Below are positions 17,160-25,389 of a DNA stretch of 64,000 nt, one piece after another. This DNA comes from Cecembia calidifontis (lineage in GTDB: Bacteria; Bacteroidota; Bacteroidia; Cytophagales; Cyclobacteriaceae): NCBI RefSeq assembly GCF_004216715.1, contig NZ_SGXG01000001.1, forward strand, positions 3,270,501 through 3,334,500, given 5' to 3'. Position 1 is the first letter of the stretch; every line of letters starts with the position of its first letter. Position numbers and translations under genes: made by a program. The notes beneath the pieces are model-generated. The model ran no database searches. It saw only the letters and a program-made list of their open reading frames with translations, and was not told the DNA's origin.

Positions 17160-19122
17160 TTTGTTTTTTTTGTTTTGCTTTTATTTGAGTCAGCTGGCAT
17201 TAGCCCAATCTGGCTTGGAATTGGACAGTCTGAAATTTCAGCTGGATGATTCTACAAAGAAGAGTAAGCTGGATGTTTTGAATAGGCTTTCTTTTTTATT
17301 GAGAGAACAGAATATCACCGAATCATTTGAATATGCCAATCTCGCAGAGAAATTGTCTGTTTCTGCCAATGACAGCCTGAATTTGGGAAGGGCAAAAAGT
17401 AATTTAGGTTGGATTTTTTACCGCACCGGGGTATGGGATAAGGCTTTCCGTTATTCAAGGGATGCCTTTTTGATCAGTTACAAGATTAAGGATAAGCAAG
17501 GCTTGGCCATGTCTTTGAATAACTTGGGGGTGATTTATTACAAACAAAAAAACTATCGGGAGGCCATTAAGAAATTCAAGGAAGCTTATTCTATTGGCTT
17601 TGAAATAGAAGACCCTTATGTGATTGTAAGAAGTTTCAATAATTTGGCGCTTAATTTTTTGGCAACCAGTGAATTGGATTCTGCCTATGAGTACGCTTAC
17701 CGGGCGCTTGAAATAAACAACCAATACAATTCGATTTATTTTAACAGTTTTATCTATAGGGTAATTGGCGATATTCAAACCGCGAGAGGTCAATTTGAGG
17801 ATGCTTTGGCTACTTATGATTTTGCCTTTTTGACTGATTCCCACCATCAATTGGAATCATTTGAAGCTTCTATATTGAATAGGAAGGGAAATGTTCTCCG
17901 TTTGTTGGGGCTATATGAAAATGCCGCTGAATTATTGGAAAGGAGTAAGGAAATTTCTTTGGCCAAAAGCTATCAGGATGAATTGGTAAGCAGCTATAAA
18001 TATCTCGCTTTGACTTATGAAGCCTTGGGAAAACTGGATCTGGCTTTTCAGAATCAAATGGCTTATAACAGATTGAGTGAATTATTAGAGGAAAAGGTCA
18101 ATAAAGATAGGTTAGCATTGATCTCAGCCATGTTTGAAGTGGAAAAGACAGATGGAGAGTTAAGGTACCTTCGGGCTGAAAATGACTACAAAGAATTGCA
18201 AATAAAGAGTTTCAAAACTTATAACAACATTTATATTTTTGGCACCCTGATTCTCGGTGGTCTTTTTCTTTGGTTGTTTGTATTGCACAGGAAAACCAGA
18301 GCGATCAATTTAGCTTTGGTAGAAAACCAGAATAAGGTCAATCAACAAAAAGAGGAACTGGAAAAGCAATCTCAGGATCTTGAGAGATCCAATAATTTAA
18401 AAAACAGGTTGTTTTCCATTCTTGGTCATGACCTTAAAGCTCCGGTTGCCCAATTACAGGGTGTTCTCGGCCTGATGAATGATAACAATCTGAGCAGGGA
18501 AGAATTCAATGAAATTTCCTACGTCTTAAAAAGAAACGTAGATGGTCTTTTTGTAACCTTGGATAATATTTTAAGTTGGTCTAGAGCCCAAATGGATGGA
18601 TTCAAACTTCATTTAAGGCCAACATCTTGTTTATCTACCATAAATCAATGTATTGAGCTTTTGCAGCAACATGCAGATGGTAAGGGGCTTTCTTTCCACG
18701 TGAATGTGGACAAAGACACTAAAATCTGGGTAGATCATGATCTTTTCCAAATAATCCTTAGAAACTTGCTCAGTAATGCCATCAAGTATTCCAAGAAAAA
18801 CTCTTTCATTGATATCTTCACTTTTGAAGACAAAGAAAATGTGATCATTAAAGTCAAGGACTATGGAATGGGTATGTCCAAAAACATGCTACATCAGATC
18901 AGGACTCAGAAATTTTCTCTTTTGGAATCCAGTAAAGGTACGGATAATGAAAGGGGAACAGGCTTAGGCGTGAACCTCTGCAAAGAGTTTACCTCCATGA
19001 TGGGAGGTACCATTTATTTTGAAAGTGAAAGAAATATTGGTACAACAGTGACACTTAGATTCAGGAAAGTTTTGTTGGTAGAAGGTTCACCAGAGCTTCA
19101 TCCACAAAAATATTTGGTTTAA
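17044..19122 (+). CDS. TPR-containing sensor histidine kinase, N-terminus rewritten by IS1595
   Basis: The open frame codes for a periplasmic TPR sensor (repeats such as NLGVIYYKQKNYREAIKKF), a transmembrane helix (YIFGTLILGGLFLWLFVLH), a coiled linker, a HisKA domain with the phospho-acceptor His in ILGHDLKAPV, and a HATPase domain (N box LLSNAIKYS, G1 KDYGMGMS, G2 GTGLGVNL). The gene originally began at 16101. The insertion moved codons 1-6 away, but the frame stays open through the IS right end back to 16996, with ATG at 16996 and at 17044. A protein starting at 17044 (692 aa) has about 38 IS-derived residues before the hydrophobic FFLFCFYLSQLALAQ. Whether it is still exported or expressed is unknown. 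No response regulator lies nearby. Its 3' end overlaps the convergent next gene by 62 bp. Confidence 0.8.
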   Translation: MAFLFIYSQLNTYNSALKVIDTYCQSIKFAHLYVGGYSYLFFLFCFYLSQLALAQSGLELDSLKFQLDDSTKKSKLDVLNRLSFLLREQNITESFEYANLAEKLSVSANDSLNLGRAKSNLGWIFYRTGVWDKAFRYSRDAFLISYKIKDKQGLAMSLNNLGVIYYKQKNYREAIKKFKEAYSIGFEIEDPYVIVRSFNNLALNFLATSELDSAYEYAYRALEINNQYNSIYFNSFIYRVIGDIQTARGQFEDALATYDFAFLTDSHHQLESFEASILNRKGNVLRLLGLYENAAELLERSKEISLAKSYQDELVSSYKYLALTYEALGKLDLAFQNQMAYNRLSELLEEKVNKDRLALISAMFEVEKTDGELRYLRAENDYKELQIKSFKTYNNIYIFGTLILGGLFLWLFVLHRKTRAINLALVENQNKVNQQKEELEKQSQDLERSNNLKNRLFSILGHDLKAPVAQLQGVLGLMNDNNLSREEFNEISYVLKRNVDGLFVTLDNILSWSRAQMDGFKLHLRPTSCLSTINQCIELLQQHADGKGLSFHVNVDKDTKIWVDHDLFQIILRNLLSNAIKYSKKNSFIDIFTFEDKENVIIKVKDYGMGMSKNMLHQIRTQKFSLLESSKGTDNERGTGLGVNLCKEFTSMMGGTIYFESERNIGTTVTLRFRKVLLVEGSPELHPQKYLV
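17160..17167. repeat. Right 8-bp target-site duplication of the IS1595 element
   Basis: TTTGTTTT, identical to the copy at 16112-16119. Confidence 0.88.
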
Positions 19123-19948
19123 TTTCAACATTTTTGATGATTTGAAGGTTTTGAAGAGTTTCAATTACTTTTTGCAATTCTTCAGCACCTATGTTATTGT
19201 TTTCAGCCCAGCTTGTACTTTCCAACCATTCCTCAATATCTTTTTTTTGAATACCATAAAATTCGCTGATGGCTTGACTTGTATTTAGCGAGAATTTAAA
19301 TTTTTGCGCTTCATCATATACCATGTCCCGGATTTTTTTCAGGACATCAGCATGTTGATTCAAGGATTGCTCTGAAGCCACCAACACAAAACAAGGCCAA
19401 GGTGTGGGTATTTCATTTATTCTTTTAAACAAACCCTGGTCGACCAAAGGTTTTGTTGTGAACTTTTCCCAAAGAAATATTTTTGGCTCTGGGCTTTCAA
19501 AGGATTTTTTTGCACCATCCAGGTTTCCAATTTCCTCAAATTGAAGGGATTTGGGATCCCAACCTTCTCTTTCAGCCAATAGGAATGCCATAAGGTGTGA
19601 TCCAGAGCCATACCTGCTGATTAAGAATGTGGGTTTTTTCAATTCTGAAAGGCTTTGCACAGGACACAAGGAAGACAGGTGGATACCCCAAACCAATGGA
19701 CTTTTCACAAACCAACCGATAATTTTTCCTGGGTTTCCTTCGATTTTGTCCTTAATAAAACTTTCAGTTAAGATCAAGGCTAAGTCAGCTTCACCCCTTC
19801 TGATGGCATGATTCATCGCACCTGAACCTCTGGATTCATTATGCCAAACCAACTCAATGCCTTCATCCTTAAGAGGTTGTCTTTCTATGACTTTTATCCA
19901 AGGAAAGTTGAAATGCTCGGGAACACCTATGATATTGATCTTTTTCAT
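19061..19948 (-). CDS. Solute-binding-protein-like (type 2 periplasmic-binding fold) without signal peptide
   Basis: A 295-residue protein resembling ABC-transporter substrate-binding proteins of the NMT1/ThiY or taurine-binding type: MKKINIIGVPEHFNFPW, then RRGEADLALILTESFI and FLISRYGSGSHLMAFLLA, which fit the first lobe and ligand loop of that fold. There is no signal peptide or lipobox and no permease or ATPase gene nearby, so a role in uptake is doubtful; a cytosolic ligand-binding role is possible. An in-frame ATG at 19966 is also possible; 19948 gives the conserved-looking MKKI start. The 3' end overlaps the sensor kinase gene by 62 bp on the opposite strand. Confidence 0.75.
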   Translation of the reverse strand: MKKINIIGVPEHFNFPWIKVIERQPLKDEGIELVWHNESRGSGAMNHAIRRGEADLALILTESFIKDKIEGNPGKIIGWFVKSPLVWGIHLSSLCPVQSLSELKKPTFLISRYGSGSHLMAFLLAEREGWDPKSLQFEEIGNLDGAKKSFESPEPKIFLWEKFTTKPLVDQGLFKRINEIPTPWPCFVLVASEQSLNQHADVLKKIRDMVYDEAQKFKFSLNTSQAISEFYGIQKKDIEEWLESTSWAENNNIGAEELQKVIETLQNLQIIKNVEIKPNIFVDEALVNLLPTKLS

Positions 19949-19967
19949 GTCGTTTCTTTCAAACAAA

Positions 19968-19996
19968 AATACCGCTTATTTTGGGTAAGCGGTATT
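19968..19996 (-). terminator. Terminator of the GH31-MFS transcription unit
   Basis: Perfect 11-bp inverted repeat AATACCGCTTA / TAAGCGGTATT with a 7-base loop. On the minus strand it is followed by TTTTTGTTT, and on the plus strand by CATTTTTTTG, so it may work in both directions. It lies 23 bp after the stop of the MFS gene. Confidence 0.82.
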
Positions 19997-20019
19997 CATT
20001 TTTTTGTTTCTAATCAAAA

Positions 20020-21354
20020 TTAACCATCATGGGTGGCAGCCCGATTGGTAATCAATAAATTGCATAATCCTGCAATGATTAAAGAAGTTCCAGCCAAAAG
20101 CATGGTAAATATCACCTCTTCCCCAAAAAGGAGTTTATACATAAAATTGATACCACCAATAGCAGCCACAATCTGGGGGATTACAATAAACATGTTGAAA
20201 ATCCCCATATAAACCCCCATTTGGTTAGGGTTTACGGAACTGGACAACATCGCATATGGCATAGAAAGAATGCTGGCCCATGCAATTCCGACCAAGGCAA
20301 AGCAAAGGTGGAGCATCCAGGGTTCTCTTATAAAATAAATCAAAATAAAGCCACAACCGCCTGCGATTAAACTGAACATATGGACCAATTTCCTGTTGAT
20401 CTTGACTTTAGAAGTCACAAAGGCCAAAATCAAGGCAAAGAACATGGATACGAGTCCGTAGGTCCCCAAATAATTTCCGACACTGTCTGCTGCATTGTTG
20501 TATTCAACAGATGAAGTATCTGTTGCATGAAATACATGCTCGGTGATTGCGGGTGTAGCAAAACTCCACATGGTAAAAAAGGCAAACCATGAGAAAAACT
20601 GTACCAAGCCAAGTTTCCGCATGACTTCAGGCATGTTGGCTATATTTCTGAATATTTCTTTAAAGCCGGTAAAAAATCCCCTGCTTTCTTTTTTTTCTTT
20701 CTCAAATGATTCCAAATCAGCAGGAGGGTATTCCTCTGTCGTTAGAATGGTGTATAGAATAGAAGAAAAAAGAACAACTGCTCCAACTGCAAAAGCAAAT
20801 TTTACGGTATCAGGGACCACTCCAGGCTCTGCGGTATTGGGTATTCCGATTTGGGTCATAAGCCAAGGGAGATTACTGGCGATCCAAGTTCCAATGCCAA
20901 TAATAAGGGTTTGCACCACAAAACCATAAGATCTTTGGCTATCGGGTAACTTATCTGCTACCAAAGCCCTGAAAGGTTCCATGCTGATATTGATGGAAGC
21001 ATCCAAAACCCAAAGTGAGCCGGCTGCAATCCAAAGAGCACTGGAATAAGGCGCAAAAAACAATGCAATGGTTGATAAAATAGCACCGATTAGAAAGAAC
21101 GGTCTTCTTCTGCCAAATTTTGGATGCCAGGTCCTATCACTCAAATAACCCACAATAGGTTGGACAATAAGACCGGTCAAGGGAGCCGCAATCCATAATA
21201 AAGGTATTGTCTCTTTATCTGCTCCTAAAGTTTGGAAAATCCTGGACATAAAACCGCCCTGTAAGGCAAATCCAAACTGTATTCCAAGAAATCCAAAACT
21301 CATATTCCATATCTGCCAAAAACTGAGTTTGGGTTTATTTTGTGTTTCAGACAT
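20020..21354 (-). CDS. MFS sugar transporter (maltose/sucrose symporter-like, SLC45/GPH-type)
   Basis: A 444-residue inner-membrane protein with about 12 transmembrane helices. The motif GYLSDRTWHPKFGRRRPFFLIG between helices 2 and 3 is the MFS loop signature in the form found in glycoside/disaccharide symporters. SINISMEPFRALVADKLPDSQRS is another conserved segment of that group. It lies 23 bp after the GH31 alpha-glucosidase gene and in a LacI-controlled starch locus, so maltose or a short malto-oligosaccharide is the likely substrate. This is inference from context and type, not from binding-site residues. Confidence 0.87.
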   Translation of the reverse strand: MSETQNKPKLSFWQIWNMSFGFLGIQFGFALQGGFMSRIFQTLGADKETIPLLWIAAPLTGLIVQPIVGYLSDRTWHPKFGRRRPFFLIGAILSTIALFFAPYSSALWIAAGSLWVLDASINISMEPFRALVADKLPDSQRSYGFVVQTLIIGIGTWIASNLPWLMTQIGIPNTAEPGVVPDTVKFAFAVGAVVLFSSILYTILTTEEYPPADLESFEKEKKESRGFFTGFKEIFRNIANMPEVMRKLGLVQFFSWFAFFTMWSFATPAITEHVFHATDTSSVEYNNAADSVGNYLGTYGLVSMFFALILAFVTSKVKINRKLVHMFSLIAGGCGFILIYFIREPWMLHLCFALVGIAWASILSMPYAMLSSSVNPNQMGVYMGIFNMFIVIPQIVAAIGGINFMYKLLFGEEVIFTMLLAGTSLIIAGLCNLLITNRAATHDG

Positions 21355-21377
21355 TAGGCTGGGTGTATTGTTAATGG

Positions 21378-23804
21378 TTATAGAAATTGAATTTCAAAAG
21401 CTTTTTCTCTGTGGGGTATGATAACAAAAGGAATGTTTTTAGCCACATGATAAGGATGGGAATGTTCCGGTAAGGGGTCAAAATCGGTCAACTTACCAAG
21501 GAATGCCACATCTTCTTTTTCAATGAACAGCTTTTCCTCATTGAGAAGGATTTCTTCAGGATGCTTCCCATGGATATAAAGTTTTATTTTCTTAAAACCG
21601 GATTCAAAGTTTCCCATTGGGGTATCAAAAACAATTTTTTTCTCATTTCCTATCCAGCTTATTTTTCTTTTGAAATAATCTCCTTTGGTATAGGAATGGC
21701 TAATACCATCATCTTCATAGTGACAATATGTGCTGTCCTCATATCCAAAATAGAAATGCAGTCTCAAGATTCCGTCATTTTTTTCTCCTGAATGGGATAT
21801 GTCTGATTGAAGGGCCAGAAAGGAGCCGGCTTTTACAAATACAGGGAGATAACTGGTAGGACAATCTTGGTAAATTACCTGGTTCCCATGATAACTTTTA
21901 CTGTCAAAAAGATAATACCAATCTCCTTTTGGTAAGTACACTTTAGTGATTTCTTTGTAACTCTCCACTGGAGCTACCAGTAGGGTATCACAGAAAGTAT
22001 ATTGGTTCTGAAATGCAGAATCAAACACCAAATTATCATGTGGATAATCAATAGCCAAGCTTTTGGCAACAGGAAGTCCGGTCAAGCAGCTTGCATGAAA
22101 TGCACTGTAAATAGTAGGTAAAAGTTTGTAGCGAAGTTTCATGTAATTTCTGGAAATCTCCTCTACTTCTTCCCCAAATGCCCAAGGTTCTGAATCAGCA
22201 GTGTTGATCATGGAGTGGGCCCTGAACAATGGAGCAAATGCTGCAATACTTATCCACCTTGCATAAAGGGATTTACTTGGTTCACCCGCAAAGCCCCCCA
22301 CATCATAACCTGCAAACGAAATTCCGCTCAGCCCCAGACTGTTGACCAATCTGATACCTGCAAGCATATGCTCATCACTGGAGACATTGTCTCCCGTCCA
22401 GGCGGCAGCAAAGCGCTGTATTCCGGAGAAACCTGAACGTGTTAAAATGAAAGGTCTTTCTTTGGGGTTTTGCAAAAGACTTCCCTCCATAGCGCTTCTT
22501 GCCATTTGCATCCCATAAACATTTCTTGCTTTTCTATGGCTAACATGCTCACCTTCATAATGGAAATCGATCAGATTGGGAGTGAATTGGCCCCAGGAGG
22601 CTGGCTCATTCATGTCTGTCCAATAGCCATCCACACCGGCTTCCCTATAATACTCCATCTTTTCAGCCCACCAGGTTCTCGCTTCAGGTTTGGTGAAATC
22701 AGGGAAGGCACACCAGCCTGGCCATACTTGAGCTTCATAAATCTCACCGTCCGGATAGGTTACAAAGAGATTTTTTTCTTTTCCTTCATCAAAAGGTGCA
22801 TATCCCTTATCAGTTTTTATGCCCGGATCCATGATGACCACTACCCTAAAACCTTTTTCTTTCAGTTTTTGGATCATGGACTTGGGATCGGGAAATTTCT
22901 CTCCATCGAAAGTAAAAACTTTATATTTATCCATATGATGTATATCCAAGTAGATCACATCAGCAGGCATATTTTTGTTCCTGAAATTATCAGCTAGTGT
23001 AAGTACCTCCGATTCCGGATAATATGAATAGCGGCATTGCTGAAAACCTAATGACCAAAGAGGAGGCATGGCCATTTTACCGGTCAGATTGGTATATGCT
23101 TCAATGATTTTTGAAACATTTTCATCATGGAAAAAATAATAGTCCATATCGCCTGATTCCGCACTGTAATAAATAAAGCGGTTGTTGGAAGCCCCAAAGT
23201 TGAAAACAGTTTTATGGGTGTTATCGAAAAAAATCCCATAGGACAAATTATTGTGAAGTCCTATGTAAAAAGGAACAGACAGGTATAAGGGATCGTCATT
23301 TACTCCATAGGCAAAATAATCAGTATTCCAGTTGGTGTAAGCCTTTCCAAATCGGTTAAGGTTTCCTGTTTTCTCTCCCAAGCCTACAAATTTTTCATCT
23401 TTTTGGATTTTTTTATAATTGGTCACCTCTGTTCCCAACCATGAGACTGCAAATGCAGAATCATCTTGATTGATAATTTTGCCTTCCAATGTTTTAAAAG
23501 TTAAGCAAAATGGATGCAAATTGAGCTCAATTATCATGGTATCGGTTTTGAGTTGAACAGCATCGGAAGTTTCGTCAATTTCGAAACTTGTATTTTTTGG
23601 CTCCATGACCACAGCATAGGGATTTGGGGAAAAACTTCCCTCATTACTTACTTGTATCCTTATGGTATGATGATCATAAACCGTGATGCAAAAAATTGCA
23701 TTATCAGTATGTCCATTTATGCCCAGTTTGGTTTTTTCCCAATATTGCACATTCCCTATGGCAACATTTCTTTTTCCACTGCCATTTTTCATCAGTGTAG
23801 TCAT
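21378..23804 (-). CDS. Glycoside hydrolase family 31 alpha-glucosidase
   Basis: An 808-residue GH31 enzyme. The nucleophile Asp is in GYWTDMNEPASWG and the acid/base Asp in AAWTGDNVSSDEH; the N-terminal beta-sandwich and C-terminal beta domains typical of the family are present by length. No convincing signal peptide is visible, so it is probably cytosolic and hydrolyses alpha-glucosides after uptake by the neighbouring MFS protein. The family also includes alpha-xylosidases and transglucosidases; the maltose context favours alpha-glucosidase. A -7 box and a LacI-type operator precede it. Confidence 0.92.
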   Translation of the reverse strand: MTTLMKNGSGKRNVAIGNVQYWEKTKLGINGHTDNAIFCITVYDHHTIRIQVSNEGSFSPNPYAVVMEPKNTSFEIDETSDAVQLKTDTMIIELNLHPFCLTFKTLEGKIINQDDSAFAVSWLGTEVTNYKKIQKDEKFVGLGEKTGNLNRFGKAYTNWNTDYFAYGVNDDPLYLSVPFYIGLHNNLSYGIFFDNTHKTVFNFGASNNRFIYYSAESGDMDYYFFHDENVSKIIEAYTNLTGKMAMPPLWSLGFQQCRYSYYPESEVLTLADNFRNKNMPADVIYLDIHHMDKYKVFTFDGEKFPDPKSMIQKLKEKGFRVVVIMDPGIKTDKGYAPFDEGKEKNLFVTYPDGEIYEAQVWPGWCAFPDFTKPEARTWWAEKMEYYREAGVDGYWTDMNEPASWGQFTPNLIDFHYEGEHVSHRKARNVYGMQMARSAMEGSLLQNPKERPFILTRSGFSGIQRFAAAWTGDNVSSDEHMLAGIRLVNSLGLSGISFAGYDVGGFAGEPSKSLYARWISIAAFAPLFRAHSMINTADSEPWAFGEEVEEISRNYMKLRYKLLPTIYSAFHASCLTGLPVAKSLAIDYPHDNLVFDSAFQNQYTFCDTLLVAPVESYKEITKVYLPKGDWYYLFDSKSYHGNQVIYQDCPTSYLPVFVKAGSFLALQSDISHSGEKNDGILRLHFYFGYEDSTYCHYEDDGISHSYTKGDYFKRKISWIGNEKKIVFDTPMGNFESGFKKIKLYIHGKHPEEILLNEEKLFIEKEDVAFLGKLTDFDPLPEHSHPYHVAKNIPFVIIPHREKAFEIQFL

Positions 23805-23853
23805 TGGTTTTTTATCAGTTTATTGCTAAGAAACTTAGGCAAAAGCCTTAAAT

Positions 23854-23861
23854 CAAAGCTA
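23854..23861 (-). promoter_or_regulatory. Putative -7 box for the GH31-MFS unit
   Basis: TAGCTTTG on the minus strand, a match to TAnnTTTG, 50 bp before the GH31 start. A TTTC about 20 bases further upstream could serve as the -33 element with one mismatch. The operator at 23968-23980 lies roughly 100 bp upstream of it. Confidence 0.5.
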
Positions 23862-23967
23862 AATTAGAAAGTAAAGTGAAAGTAAAAAATCAATCAGAAA
23901 ATGATGGAGCAAGGCTCCAAGAGGATTTTTAAATCAATATGGGCGAATTTTAAAAATTTTGGCACAT

Positions 23968-23980
23968 TCAAACGTTTGCA
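23968..23980. promoter_or_regulatory. Predicted LacI-family operator upstream of GH31
   Basis: TCAAACGTTTGCA contains the 10-bp palindrome CAAACGTTTG with a central CG, the form expected for a LacI/PurR-type dimer. It lies in the 203-bp gap between the LacI gene and the GH31 gene. Closely related CG-centred half-sites occur in front of the SusE-like gene on the other side of the regulator. Confidence 0.65.
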
Positions 23981-24007
23981 CAAAAAAATAAAGAAACTTT
24001 AAATAAT

Positions 24008-25042
24008 TCAGTAATTTTTTACGGAAGATTTCCTGATAAGTAATTCTGTGTCCAGGACCACATTACTTATCTCTTGATGGTTAATATCTTTATTTTGGAT
24101 CATCTCCAAGAGGATTTTGGTTGCTTTCTCCCCAATTTGGATGCCAGGTTGAAGGACAGAAGTAAGGGGAGGATCAATCATTGAAGCAAATTGCCAATTA
24201 GAAAACCCGACCACACCGATATCTTCTGGAATTCTTAAGCCAAGAGACTTAATGGCCATCATAGCTCCGGCAGCTACAATATCATGGTGAGCAAAGATAG
24301 CATCAGGCCTATTGATGGGATCTTTAAATAACCTCAAGCAAATTTCAAAACTTTCCTTTTCGTTGGCACTGGGACACTCTACGATCAGGTTTTCATCAAT
24401 AGATATTCCTGAGTCCGATAGTGCTGCCAAATATCCCTCTTTTCTTTTTTTGCTGATGGCAAGGTTGGAAGGACCCGCCAAATGGGCGATTCTCCTGTAG
24501 CCCTGATCGATCAAATGTTTGGTGGCTTGATACCCTCCGCTAAAGTCATTAACGGTTACATTTACCGCATTTTTAATGTTAGGGATTCGGTCAAAAAATA
24601 CCACTGGGATCTCCATGTCTATTAAGTTAATAAAGTGTGAAAAATCTGTGGTTTCTTTTGAATAGCTGACCAATAAACCATCAATTTGATTGGAGAGCAT
24701 AGTTTCCACACAATTGATTTCTCTTTCAAGTTTCTCATTGGTCTGACATAAGATGACATTATATCCGTTTTTAAAGGCAACTTCCTCTATTCCGGATATG
24801 ACTGTTGAAAAAAAGAAATGGACTACTTCAGGAATAATAACACCTATGGTAAAGGATTTACTTTTTCTTAGGCTCAGGGCGATTGCATTTGGCCGGTAAT
24901 TGAGTTTTTCAGCTAAATCCTTGACTTTCTTCTTGGTCTCAAAACTGATCCCGGGATAATCTTTCAATGCACGGGAAACTGTGGACGAAGATACATTCAA
25001 TTCCCTTGCAATATCTTTGATTGTCGCTTGGCCTAATTTCAT
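24008..25042 (-). CDS. LacI-family transcriptional regulator of the starch/maltose locus
   Basis: A 344-residue regulator. The N-terminal helix-turn-helix is TIKDIARELNVSSSTVSRAL (about residues 7-26) followed by the hinge segment KLNYRPNAIALSLR. The rest is a periplasmic-binding-like sugar-sensing domain (GVIIPEVVHFFFSTVISGIE; DAIFAHHDIVAAGAM; DIGVVGFSNW). It sits between the GH31-MFS unit and the plus-strand starch genes, both of which carry CG-centred ACGTTTG elements in their upstream regions, so it most likely controls both. The inducer is not known; maltose or a phosphorylated derivative would fit. Confidence 0.93.
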   Translation of the reverse strand: MKLGQATIKDIARELNVSSSTVSRALKDYPGISFETKKKVKDLAEKLNYRPNAIALSLRKSKSFTIGVIIPEVVHFFFSTVISGIEEVAFKNGYNVILCQTNEKLEREINCVETMLSNQIDGLLVSYSKETTDFSHFINLIDMEIPVVFFDRIPNIKNAVNVTVNDFSGGYQATKHLIDQGYRRIAHLAGPSNLAISKKRKEGYLAALSDSGISIDENLIVECPSANEKESFEICLRLFKDPINRPDAIFAHHDIVAAGAMMAIKSLGLRIPEDIGVVGFSNWQFASMIDPPLTSVLQPGIQIGEKATKILLEMIQNKDINHQEISNVVLDTELLIRKSSVKNY

Positions 25043-25177
25043 AAAAATTATCTTTTTCTAAGATTTTAAAGTTAACTTAATTTGCCACAATATGCGATAT
25101 TTGTACCACTTTTTTTTTCCCTTTTGATCTTTAATTTTTCTTATTATTTGGATAAATCAAGTTAAAAATAAGATTAA

Positions 25178-25209
25178 TGCAGACGTTTGCGGTGACGTTT
25201 GCAACGTTT
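25178..25209. promoter_or_regulatory. Cluster of LacI-type half-sites in the lacI/susE divergent region
   Basis: Three CG-centred elements in 32 bp: GCAGACGTTTGC (25179-25190), TGACGTTTGCA (25193-25203) and an overlapping GCAACGTTT (25201-25209). They share ACGTTTGC or its complement with the palindrome in front of the GH31 gene. The rest of the 347-bp gap 25043-25389 is A/T-rich, must contain both promoters and the leader of the SusE-like gene, and shows no RNA gene or further ORF. Confidence 0.6.
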
Positions 25210-25389
25210 TTTTTAAGATTTTGTTCAACGAAAACTTGCTTAATACAATCGCCTTTTTTAATATGAGATAAGCATTTCATTCATGAGCCAAATGTATCCT
25301 ATCACTTATTCAATTTAATTTGTGATTTTCTTAGCAAGAATAGAAAAAAAACAACAAAACAATTTAATGAAACAATAAATACCAAAACA

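Noticed and set aside
22470..22997. Open frame of 175 codons antisense to the GH31 gene
   Set aside because: No domain or signal; GH31 motifs prove the minus frame is the coding one.
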